A model generated the notes under the pieces. The model worked only from the letters and a program-made list of their open reading frames with translations, was not told the origin of the DNA and searched no databases. A stretch of DNA of 46,351 nucleotides, from positions 1-46,351 of the forward strand of contig VBCH01000213.1 of assembly GCA_005884455.1 (NCBI GenBank). The letters are read 5' to 3'. The position numbers were made by a program, and so were the translations under genes. Positions 8,902 to 16,367 of the stretch are shown here, one piece after another (within the stretch, counting starts at the first letter, position 1; the number at the start of each line of letters is the position of its first letter). Source of the stretch: Betaproteobacteria bacterium (lineage in GTDB: Bacteria > Pseudomonadota > Gammaproteobacteria > Burkholderiales > SG8-39).

Positions 8902-10044
8902 ATGACGATGAAGTCCAGACGGATTCGAAAGATTCGAGTGTTGACCGTCATCGGGACACGGCCCGAAGTGATCAAGATGGCGCCGGTAATTAAAGAGCTC
9001 AGCCAGCGACGGGCCCACTTTGCCGTAACCAACGTGCTAACCGGGCAGCATCGAGAAATGAGCCGTCCGTACCTATCGCTGTTCAAGATACGTCCGCACT
9101 ACGATCTCGACATCATGCAGCGCGCCCAATCCTTGGACGGAATCGTCGAGAGAATACTCCAGCGGCTGCCGCGGGTGCTGGAAGAGGTCAGACCCGACAT
9201 CGTGCTGGTGCAAGGCGACACTACATCCGCGTTTGCGGCGGCTCTTGTCGCATTTCATCGGCAAATCGCAATTGGTCACGTGGAAGCCGGGTTGCGGACG
9301 AACAATAAATACAATCCCTATCCGGAGGAGCTGAATCGCCACCTCATTGGGACCCTGGCGGACCTGCATTTTGCGCCGACGCAGATGGCCCGACGCAGCC
9401 TGTTACGGGAAGGGGTGGCAGCGGCGAACATTTTCGTCACGGGTAATACCGTCATTGATGCGCTAAAGAGCGTCGCGCAGCAGCGCTTCGCGTTCACCGA
9501 TGCGGTCCTCGCGAAAATCCCGTACGGGCGCCGCCGTGTAATCTGCGTGACGATACACCGGCGAGAAAGCTTCGGCACGCCGATACGAAACATACTGAAG
9601 GCTCTTCGCCGAATCGTCGATCGGTACTCGGACGTCGAGGTCGTAATTCCAGTGCACTACAATCCGAACGTGCGGGAGCAGGTATTCCGATTCCTCGCCG
9701 GCGTTGAGCGGATACATCTGATCAATCCCCTCCCATACGAAGCGTTCGTGCATTTGATGAACCGCTCCCATCTGGTGCTTACCGATTCCGGGGGAATCCA
9801 GGAGGAGGCTCCGGCGCTCGGCAAGCCGGTGCTGGTGCTACGGGAAACGACGGAGCGACCCGAGGGAATCCGCGCCGGAACCGCAAAACTTGTCGGCACG
9901 GATTCCGACCGTATCGTGAGCTCGACGGCGAAGCTTCTCGATCACGATCGTGCTTATCGCAGCATGGCGCAAGCCGTTAATCCTTACGGCGACGGCCGGG
10001 CAGGCATGCGAATCGCCAGGATTCTTCAGGCGCGCTACGGCTAG
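8902..10044 (+). CDS. wecB: UDP-N-acetylglucosamine 2-epimerase (non-hydrolysing)
   Basis: The 380-residue length fits the WecB/MnaA family. The N-terminal VLTVIGTRPEVIKMAPVIKEL is diagnostic. The substrate loop HVEAGLRTNNKYNPYPEELNRHL and the C-terminal LTDSGGIQEEAPALGKPVLVLRETTERPE carry the conserved catalytic Asp, Glu and His/Arg positions. The enzyme interconverts UDP-GlcNAc and UDP-ManNAc in the cytosol. That supplies ManNAc, or ManNAcA if a dehydrogenase exists elsewhere; no wecC-like gene is in this window. Two ATGs (8902 and 8908) are usable and neither has a strong ribosome site. It probably feeds the glycosyltransferases encoded around it. Confidence 0.95.
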   Translation: MTMKSRRIRKIRVLTVIGTRPEVIKMAPVIKELSQRRAHFAVTNVLTGQHREMSRPYLSLFKIRPHYDLDIMQRAQSLDGIVERILQRLPRVLEEVRPDIVLVQGDTTSAFAAALVAFHRQIAIGHVEAGLRTNNKYNPYPEELNRHLIGTLADLHFAPTQMARRSLLREGVAAANIFVTGNTVIDALKSVAQQRFAFTDAVLAKIPYGRRRVICVTIHRRESFGTPIRNILKALRRIVDRYSDVEVVIPVHYNPNVREQVFRFLAGVERIHLINPLPYEAFVHLMNRSHLVLTDSGGIQEEAPALGKPVLVLRETTERPEGIRAGTAKLVGTDSDRIVSSTAKLLDHDRAYRSMAQAVNPYGDGRAGMRIARILQARYG

Positions 10045-10130
10045 ATGCGCCGAGTCTGTGTTCGTCGTGCGCTGCGGCGAAACACATCTTTGTGCTTCCC
10101 ATGCCGTGGAGCCGTCAGCCGGAGACTGCA

Positions 10131-11324
10131 ATGGGTCGCAGGATGAAAATAGGCATCATCTGGAAAAACGACTTCCCATGGGACGTGAGGGTGGAGAAGA
10201 TCGCGCGCTCCTTGCTTGCGATTGGCCATGATGTCTACATCCTCAGCGCCAATACTCAAAGGCGGGCGAGGTACGAGACCCTTGACGGGATGGGCATCCG
10301 GCGGCTGCCGGCGACGCCAAGCCGCTGGCTCAATGCAGTCATCTCGATCCCGTTCTATCTCAACCCATTCTGGTTCCTCTTCGCCTCCCAGGTGGTGCGC
10401 CGCGAGCGAATCGACCTTATCATCGTTCGCGATCTGCCCCTTATCCTCGTGGGATTGTGGTTGAAACGTAGCTTCCGCGTGCCGCTCATTCTGGACATGG
10501 CCGAGAACTATCCCGCCATGTACCGCGAGGCGCTCGATATTGGAGGATGGCGGGCCTGCGTATATCTAATTGCGAAGAATCCGAAGATCATGGAGTTCGT
10601 CGAACGGCAGACGCTGGGATCGGTCGATCACATACTCGTGGTCGTCGAGGAATCCGCCGAGCGGCTGATGCGGCTCGGCATTCCGGGAGGAAGGCTCTCC
10701 GTGGTCAGCAATACCCCTCGCCTCGAAGATCTCGACCGTCCCGCGATCTTGGAGCACCGGCCACATTCCTGGCTGCAACTGATTTACACCGGATTAGTGC
10801 AGGAAGCGCGGGGGCTTGAGGTCGTAGTGCGCGCGCTGCTCCTGCTGCGAGAGCGGGGTCTGGATGTTCGCTTCCGGATTGTCGGCGGGGGCAACTACTT
10901 GAGCCGGCTGGTTGAAATGGTGAGAGAGAAGGGCCTGCAGGATGCTGTCGAGTTTACCGGGTGGGTTGCGCACCAGGAAGTCGCCAGCCACGTGAACGAT
11001 GCAGATGTGGGTGTGATCCCGCACCCGAAAAACGACCATACCGACACCACGATTCCGAACAAGCTTTTCGATTACATGGCCTGCGGCAGGCCGGTTGTCG
11101 TTTCAAGCGCGGCACCACTTGAACGAATCGTCACCCAGGAGCGCTGCGGACTGGTATTCACGGCCGGCAGTCCTGAGAATCTGGCCGACGTCCTCGCGCG
11201 CATGAGCGCCGATGGGGCGGCGCGCGAAGAAATGGGGCGGAATGGAGCCAAGGCGGTGAGGCGGCGCTTCCATTGGGAACGCGACGCCGGAGCATTGAGA
11301 GACGCCGTCGCTCGCTTCGCCTAA
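10131..11324 (+). CDS. GT4-family glycosyltransferase
   Basis: The ATG at 10131 has GGAG six bases upstream, which decides the start over the GTG at 10092, and gives 397 residues. The N-terminus MKIGIIWKNDFPWDVRVEKIARSL resembles the start of many exosortase-era and capsule GT4 enzymes. The C-terminal half has YTGLVQEARGLEVVVRALLLL, VGGGNYLSRLVEM, and IPNKLFDYMACGRPVVVSSAAPLERIV, where the DYMACGRPV segment takes the place of the E-x7-E donor loop. A hydrophobic stretch near residues 70-85 (NAVISIPFYLNPFWFLFA) may give membrane association. It is a plus-strand neighbour of wecB, so a ManNAc or ManNAcA donor is possible but unproven. Confidence 0.88.
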   Translation: MGRRMKIGIIWKNDFPWDVRVEKIARSLLAIGHDVYILSANTQRRARYETLDGMGIRRLPATPSRWLNAVISIPFYLNPFWFLFASQVVRRERIDLIIVRDLPLILVGLWLKRSFRVPLILDMAENYPAMYREALDIGGWRACVYLIAKNPKIMEFVERQTLGSVDHILVVVEESAERLMRLGIPGGRLSVVSNTPRLEDLDRPAILEHRPHSWLQLIYTGLVQEARGLEVVVRALLLLRERGLDVRFRIVGGGNYLSRLVEMVREKGLQDAVEFTGWVAHQEVASHVNDADVGVIPHPKNDHTDTTIPNKLFDYMACGRPVVVSSAAPLERIVTQERCGLVFTAGSPENLADVLARMSADGAAREEMGRNGAKAVRRRFHWERDAGALRDAVARFA

Positions 11325-11471
11325 GACGAGGCGGGCAAGAAGCGCTGCGCTCTTGACCTAACGCGCCGGAGGACTGCATGATTTGCCGCTGCCCGAATTC
11401 GTAAGGCCTCGGGGGCGCGGACCTTGGCACAGGGCGGGATTGACCAAGCAGAAGGAGGGAACTTGCGCACC

Positions 11472-12464
11472 ATGGATGTCGAGCTGGCCATCCGCGAAGG
11501 CACGTCGAAGGTGGACGGGGATGCTCGTTTCGTCGCCAGACCGGCCTTGTATATTTCAATCGTTCTCGGCGTTGTCCTGGCGGCCTACGCTTACAAGCTT
11601 CGGACCGACGGCATTTTCGCTTGCTCAGCCGAGGGCTACACCTCCGACCGCTACCTGGCCTACTGCCACGCAAAAGGTTACGGCGACTATGAGCACGGCG
11701 CATTCTGGTTTGGTCTGGAGCCCTCTACCCAGGACTTCGCGAGGACCGCGACGGTGCTGTTCCTCGGGAACAGCCGACTGCAGATCGCGCTCTCCACGGT
11801 TGCGACGGCCGATTGGTTCTCATCGGCCGCTGCCCGATATTTCCTGATGGGCTTCGGTTACGACGGAAACGTCGTATTTGAAGGAGCGCTACTACGTAAA
11901 TTCAAGCCCCAAGCCAAGGTCTACGTGATCAACATCGAGCGGTTCTTTGACCAATTCGAGTCTCCGCCGGCCCGGACTGTCATGCGGGACTCCTCCGCGG
12001 GAAATCAATACGAATTGAAACGCATTGGGCAATTCGCGCATGAGCCCAGTTGCAAGGCAATCCCGCTCATATGCGGCAGCCGATATACCATCTTTCGTTC
12101 ACGCGAAACGGGGGCTTATCATGTGAATGGATTGGCCGAGTTCAAGAAGCGAGCCGTGTCCTATGACCAGACCATCGACCAAGCCGCGGCCCAAAACGAA
12201 ACGGAGGCCGCAAGAGAGTTTCTGTCTGGCCTCCCCGTCGAGCGCGATTGCGTGATACTGACAATGATTCCTTACGCCGGAACGAAACTCGGAACTGCAA
12301 ACGCCATAGCCAATGCTCTGGGGATGGATCTCGTGATACCCCAGCTTGACGGACTGCAGACATTTGACGGATCCCATTTGGATCAAACAAGCGCTGAGCG
12401 CTGGTCTGAGGCTTTCCTCACGGCAGCGGGCCCCCGGATTCGGAAATGCCTAGATAGACAGTAG
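11472..12464 (+). CDS. Membrane-anchored SGNH-like protein (DltD/AlgX-type candidate)
   Basis: From the ATG at 11472 the protein has 330 residues. An AAGGAGGG lies upstream, closer to an in-frame TTG at 11463, so either codon may be used. One N-terminal helix (ALYISIVLGVVLAAYAYKL, about residues 25-45) predicts a type II protein with its bulk in the periplasm. VLFLGNSRLQIAL (Ser about 101) looks like SGNH block I, and FDGSHLD (Asp 299, His 302) matches block V with the DxxH dyad. The family as a whole is unfamiliar to me. DltD, AlgX/AlgJ and PatB partners of MBOAT enzymes share this layout, and an MBOAT gene lies three genes downstream. A role in moving an acyl group to a glycan outside the inner membrane is inferred. 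Confidence 0.65.
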   Translation: MDVELAIREGTSKVDGDARFVARPALYISIVLGVVLAAYAYKLRTDGIFACSAEGYTSDRYLAYCHAKGYGDYEHGAFWFGLEPSTQDFARTATVLFLGNSRLQIALSTVATADWFSSAAARYFLMGFGYDGNVVFEGALLRKFKPQAKVYVINIERFFDQFESPPARTVMRDSSAGNQYELKRIGQFAHEPSCKAIPLICGSRYTIFRSRETGAYHVNGLAEFKKRAVSYDQTIDQAAAQNETEAAREFLSGLPVERDCVILTMIPYAGTKLGTANAIANALGMDLVIPQLDGLQTFDGSHLDQTSAERWSEAFLTAAGPRIRKCLDRQ

Positions 12465-12477
12465 GCTTACGCTCTGA

Positions 12478-14436
12478 GTGTCAGACATATCACTTCACGC
12501 CGTACCAGGTCCCTTGCGGAGCAACGCGCCGCACCTTCCAACGTCGATGACTTGGCTGCCAGCCGCGTCGGATTTCCGGAGAGATCTGCGCGCAGCGCTG
12601 GGAACTGCGGATTCCACGACGCGCGTGGAAAAGCTGGCCTCTCTGGCCCAGCACCGGCTCGGCTTTCTTGAGACTATGCAGCTCGATCGGTCCCTCGGCC
12701 GAATCACGTCGGACACAGTGCCCGGGTTTTCCCTGGTGCGCCTTGCAATCCTTGCGTCGTCCACAGTCGACCACCTTGTGCCCGCGATCCGGGTCGCGGG
12801 CTTGCGTCGGCGGCTCCTGATCGACGTTCATGTCGGAGCCTACGGACAGCACCGGCAGGACCTGTTGGATCCGGCCTCCCAGCTCTACCGGTTCGGCCCG
12901 CAGACCGTCCTGTTGTCCCTTACGGCGCGCGACGCGACGGCCGGCGTCTCGCTCACGGCCACGACCTCCGAGGTCGACCAGGCGATCGCCCGCTCCATCG
13001 ATGAATTGCGTCATCTGTGGCGAAAAGCCCGAGAAGCGTTCAAAGCGACCGTGATTCAGCAAACCTTTCTGGATGCCACCCATCCGGTATTCGGCAGCTA
13101 CGACCGCCTCGTCCCGGGGACACCTTCTCGGCTGGTGGCTCGGTTGAACGATCTCTTGTCGCAGGCTGCATCATCCGAAGGCGTGTTACTCCTCGACATT
13201 GCACGAGCCAGCGAGCGTGACGGGATCGACGCGTGGTTCGATGCAGTACGCTGGATGCAGGCGAAGATGGAAATCGCGCCCCAAGCCGCGCCTTTGTACG
13301 GTGACTTGGCGGTCCGAATCATCGCGGCCCAACGCGGGCTATCCAAAAAATGCCTCGTCCTCGATCTCGACGACACGTTATGGGGTGGGGTCATAGGAGA
13401 CGATGGGCTCGAGGGCATCGTGCTTGGAGAAGGCAGCGCGTCTGGCGAGGCGCACCTCGCCCTCCAACGCTATGTGCTTCAACTGAAGGCGCGCGGCGTC
13501 ATTCTGGCCGTTTGCTCCAAGAACGACCCGGTGATCGCCGAGGCTGTATTTCGCGATCATCCGGAAATGGTCCTTAAGCGGCCGGATATCGCCGCCTTCG
13601 TGGCGAACTGGGATGACAAGGCCGAAAACCTCAAGGCCATTGCGGCACGCCTGAACATCGGCCTCGACAGCCTAGTATTTGTGGACGACAACCCCGTGGA
13701 ACGGGCGCGTATCCGCGAAAGCCTCCCCATGGTCGCGGTTCCAGAACTCCCGGAAGACGTCGCACACTATGTGCGCTGCGTTGCGGACGCGGGGTACTTC
13801 GAAGCCGTTAGCTTCACTCCCGACGATCAGCGGCGCTCCGACCAATATGCCGCTAATGCCGAACGCGAAGCCTTGTTAGGGTCGTCCGAAAGTATGGACG
13901 ATTTCCTGCGCGGTCTGCGAATGTCCGTCGTATTCGGACCCGTCAAGGCGGTCGATTTTGCTCGCGTAACACAGCTGATCAACAAAACCAATCAGTTCAA
14001 CCCGACAACACGGCGATGTACCGCTGAAGAACTGGCCGCGATCGCGGCTGCCCCGGAGGCCGTGACCCTGCAATTCCGGCTCGTTGATCGATTCGGCGAC
14101 AACGGCCTCATCAGCGTGTTGATTCTTCGCCCGGACCCCGGGCGACCGGACGTGCTCGAGATTGAGACTTGGGTCATGAGCTGCCGCGTGTTCGGCCGAG
14201 AGCTTGAATTTGAAGCCATGAACATTGCGGTCGAGATCGCTCGCCGCCGTGGGGCTCGCGCGCTTCGCGCCAACTACATCCCTACCAAGAAAAACGGCGT
14301 GATCCGCGATCTGTATCCGAGTCTCGGCTTCACCCGCGCAAATGAGGAGGCACCAGCAAACGCGGCCATACACTGGTCCCTGAACTTGGCCGAGTATGTC
14401 GCTCGGAAAACCCACATTGATCGGCTAGAAAAATAG
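12478..14436 (+). CDS. FkbH-like HAD-IIIC phosphatase/acyl-loading enzyme
   Basis: This 652-residue protein has three parts. The N-terminal 280 residues resemble the SGNH-like domain found before the HAD domain in FkbH relatives. The HAD core begins at CLVLDLDDTLWGGVIGDDG (nucleophile Asp about 296, acid Asp 298) and continues with AVCSKNDP and LVFVDDNPVERARI. The C-terminal part contains LINKTNQFNPTTRRCT and a GNAT-like ETWVMSCRVFGRELEFEAMN, both standard for FkbH. Characterised members take 1,3-bisphosphoglycerate, remove phosphate and load D-glyceryl on an acyl carrier protein. The ACP gene starts one base after this stop. The start is GTG at 12478; an ATG at 12547 is an alternative. No ketosynthase or methoxymalonate genes are nearby. 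Confidence 0.88.
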   Translation: MSDISLHAVPGPLRSNAPHLPTSMTWLPAASDFRRDLRAALGTADSTTRVEKLASLAQHRLGFLETMQLDRSLGRITSDTVPGFSLVRLAILASSTVDHLVPAIRVAGLRRRLLIDVHVGAYGQHRQDLLDPASQLYRFGPQTVLLSLTARDATAGVSLTATTSEVDQAIARSIDELRHLWRKAREAFKATVIQQTFLDATHPVFGSYDRLVPGTPSRLVARLNDLLSQAASSEGVLLLDIARASERDGIDAWFDAVRWMQAKMEIAPQAAPLYGDLAVRIIAAQRGLSKKCLVLDLDDTLWGGVIGDDGLEGIVLGEGSASGEAHLALQRYVLQLKARGVILAVCSKNDPVIAEAVFRDHPEMVLKRPDIAAFVANWDDKAENLKAIAARLNIGLDSLVFVDDNPVERARIRESLPMVAVPELPEDVAHYVRCVADAGYFEAVSFTPDDQRRSDQYAANAEREALLGSSESMDDFLRGLRMSVVFGPVKAVDFARVTQLINKTNQFNPTTRRCTAEELAAIAAAPEAVTLQFRLVDRFGDNGLISVLILRPDPGRPDVLEIETWVMSCRVFGRELEFEAMNIAVEIARRRGARALRANYIPTKKNGVIRDLYPSLGFTRANEEAPANAAIHWSLNLAEYVARKTHIDRLEK

Positions 14437-14437
14437 T

Positions 14438-14680
14438 ATGGGTGATCAAGAAATCCTGGATGTACTGACCCGTGTTCTGCGCGACCTTTTGATGGACGAC
14501 TCGATCGTACTCACGAAGGAAACCCGACGGGAGGACGTTCCCAACTGGGATTCCCTGATTTACATCAGTTTCATTGTCGCTGTCGAAATCGAGCTTGGCA
14601 TCAAGTTCAGGGTGGCCGACGTAGAGTCTTTTGCCAACGTCGGGGCGATCGTCGCCCAGATAAAGTCGATGCCGCGATAA
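14438..14680 (+). CDS. Acyl carrier protein
   Basis: An 80-residue acidic helical protein. The phosphopantetheine attachment site is in VPNWDSLIYISFIV, with Ser39 in the DSL motif at the start of helix II. It begins one base after the FkbH-like stop, so translation is coupled. It is not the housekeeping fatty-acid ACP: it lacks the DSLDTVE pattern and has no fab neighbours. The position implies that it receives the glyceryl group made by the FkbH-like enzyme and presents it to the MBOAT protein encoded next, as DltC does for DltB. A holo-ACP synthase elsewhere in the genome would be needed to activate it. Confidence 0.92.
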   Translation: MGDQEILDVLTRVLRDLLMDDSIVLTKETRREDVPNWDSLIYISFIVAVEIELGIKFRVADVESFANVGAIVAQIKSMPR

Positions 14681-14710
14681 CCCGCGTTCCACCAACCCAG
14701 GCGCCAAACC

Positions 14711-16342
14711 GTGCTATTCAACTCGTATGAGTTTATTTTCTTTTTTTTGCCGCTGACCACCGCCGGCTTTTTCGCGCTGGGCAGCCTTTCTCGGGCGTGG
14801 TCGCTGCGCTGGTTGATTCTTGCGTCGTTCTTTTTCTACGCGTGGTGGAGACCGCTCAACGTACTACTCATCGCACCGTCTATCCTGATCAATTACGCGC
14901 TGGCGCGAATGCTCCAGCGATTGGGTCGGAACGAGAGCCGCCGCCGTGCTTCCAGGGTAGTCCTCATACTGGGTATTGCGTTCAACGTCGCGTTTCTCGG
15001 ATATTTCAAATATACGAACTTCCTCGGAGGCGCGATCAACGATCTGTTCGGCGCCGATCTGATCCTGACGGAAATAATTCTGCCCCTGGGCATATCTTTT
15101 ATCACGTTTCAGAAAATTGCCTTCTTGATCGACGTTCATGCGGGGCGCATCGAGCCCTTTACGCTCCAGGAATATTGCCTGTTCGTGTTGTTCTTTCCTC
15201 AGCTCATTGCTGGTCCGATCGTTCATTATCGCGAGATGATGCCGCAGTTCCAGAGCGCGCCTTGCCGATTTGACAAGGAGAACATTGCGGTCGGCGTAAC
15301 ATTGCTGTTGTTCGGATTGTTCAAGAAGGTGGTACTTGCCGACAGCATTGCGCCCCACGTTACGTCGATTTACGGGCAGGCAGCAGCCGGCGGCAGCATC
15401 TCATTTTTTCTGGCATGGATGGCCGCGATAGGCTTCACGCTGCAGATCTATTTCGACTTTTCAGGCTATTCGGACATGGCGCTGGGAGCGGCCCGGTTGT
15501 TCGGGATCCGGTTACCCCAGAACTTCAATTCGCCGCTTCAGGCATCGAGCATCATCGATTTCTGGCTGCGCTGGCACATGACGCTGACGCGTTTTCTGAC
15601 GGCGTATATCTATAACCCGCTGGTGCTCGCATTGACACGGCGTCGCCTGACGAGGGGCCAGCCCGGTTTCGCCGGGCACAGGACGACTCTCGGGGCATTC
15701 GTCCAACTGATGATGTTCCCCACATTACTCACGATGTTCGTCTCGGGAGCATGGCATGGCGCCGGTTATCTGTTCATCCTGTGGGGTTTGCTCCACGGCG
15801 TCTATCTCACGATCGCTCACGCGTGGCGCCTGGTCGCACCTAGGTTCTGGCGGGATAGAAATGACTACGCGCGATTCATGAAACCCTTCGGGCTGGTGCT
15901 GACCTTGGTCGCGGTGGCTGTCTCGATGGTCTTGTTCCGGTCTTCGACGACCGCGGCCGCCGTCGACCTCTTGAAGGGGATGATCGGACTGAACGGCGTT
16001 GCGCTGCCGGCCTCGGTCTACAAGACCCTCGGTCCGCTCGCCGCGTGGCTGGACAGCCTAGGCGTGATCCGCGATCCGGGGAATGATTGGGACTTCATTA
16101 AGATGACGATTTGGATTCCCGTCCTGACATTCATCGCCCTGTTTTGCCCGAATACGCTCCAGGTCCTTGCTCGATACGAACCGGCGCTCGGCGTAAAGCC
16201 GAGTCCTTCGGACGCAGCCGTCGCCGGACGAAAGATTGAATGGAGTCCCTCGCTGGCTTGGGCCTTCGCAGCGTCAGTGATCGCAGGAATCGGAATCCTC
16301 TCCCTGGGTGGGAAAAGCGAATTCCTCTACTGGCAATTCTAG
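14711..16342 (+). CDS. MBOAT-family O-acyltransferase (AlgI/DltB-like)
   Basis: A GTG start at 14711 gives MLFNSYEFIFFFLPLT, the characteristic beginning of AlgI-type MBOAT proteins; the length (543 residues) is slightly above AlgI. There are about ten membrane helices. Family signatures include PLGISFITFQKIAFLIDV, LIAGPIVHYREMMPQF, YFDFSGYSDMALGAARLFG and FWLRWHMTLTRFL. The catalytic histidine is likely His349 in VSGAWHGAGYLFILWGLLHG. MBOATs pass an acyl group from a cytoplasmic donor across the inner membrane to a periplasmic acceptor or SGNH partner. Here an ACP gene is 30 bases upstream and an SGNH-like gene lies in the same run, as in dlt operons. The acyl group is inferred, not shown. 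Confidence 0.93.
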   Translation: MLFNSYEFIFFFLPLTTAGFFALGSLSRAWSLRWLILASFFFYAWWRPLNVLLIAPSILINYALARMLQRLGRNESRRRASRVVLILGIAFNVAFLGYFKYTNFLGGAINDLFGADLILTEIILPLGISFITFQKIAFLIDVHAGRIEPFTLQEYCLFVLFFPQLIAGPIVHYREMMPQFQSAPCRFDKENIAVGVTLLLFGLFKKVVLADSIAPHVTSIYGQAAAGGSISFFLAWMAAIGFTLQIYFDFSGYSDMALGAARLFGIRLPQNFNSPLQASSIIDFWLRWHMTLTRFLTAYIYNPLVLALTRRRLTRGQPGFAGHRTTLGAFVQLMMFPTLLTMFVSGAWHGAGYLFILWGLLHGVYLTIAHAWRLVAPRFWRDRNDYARFMKPFGLVLTLVAVAVSMVLFRSSTTAAAVDLLKGMIGLNGVALPASVYKTLGPLAAWLDSLGVIRDPGNDWDFIKMTIWIPVLTFIALFCPNTLQVLARYEPALGVKPSPSDAAVAGRKIEWSPSLAWAFAASVIAGIGILSLGGKSEFLYWQF

Positions 16343-16367
16343 GGACAATGCGCACCAAGCCGCCGGC

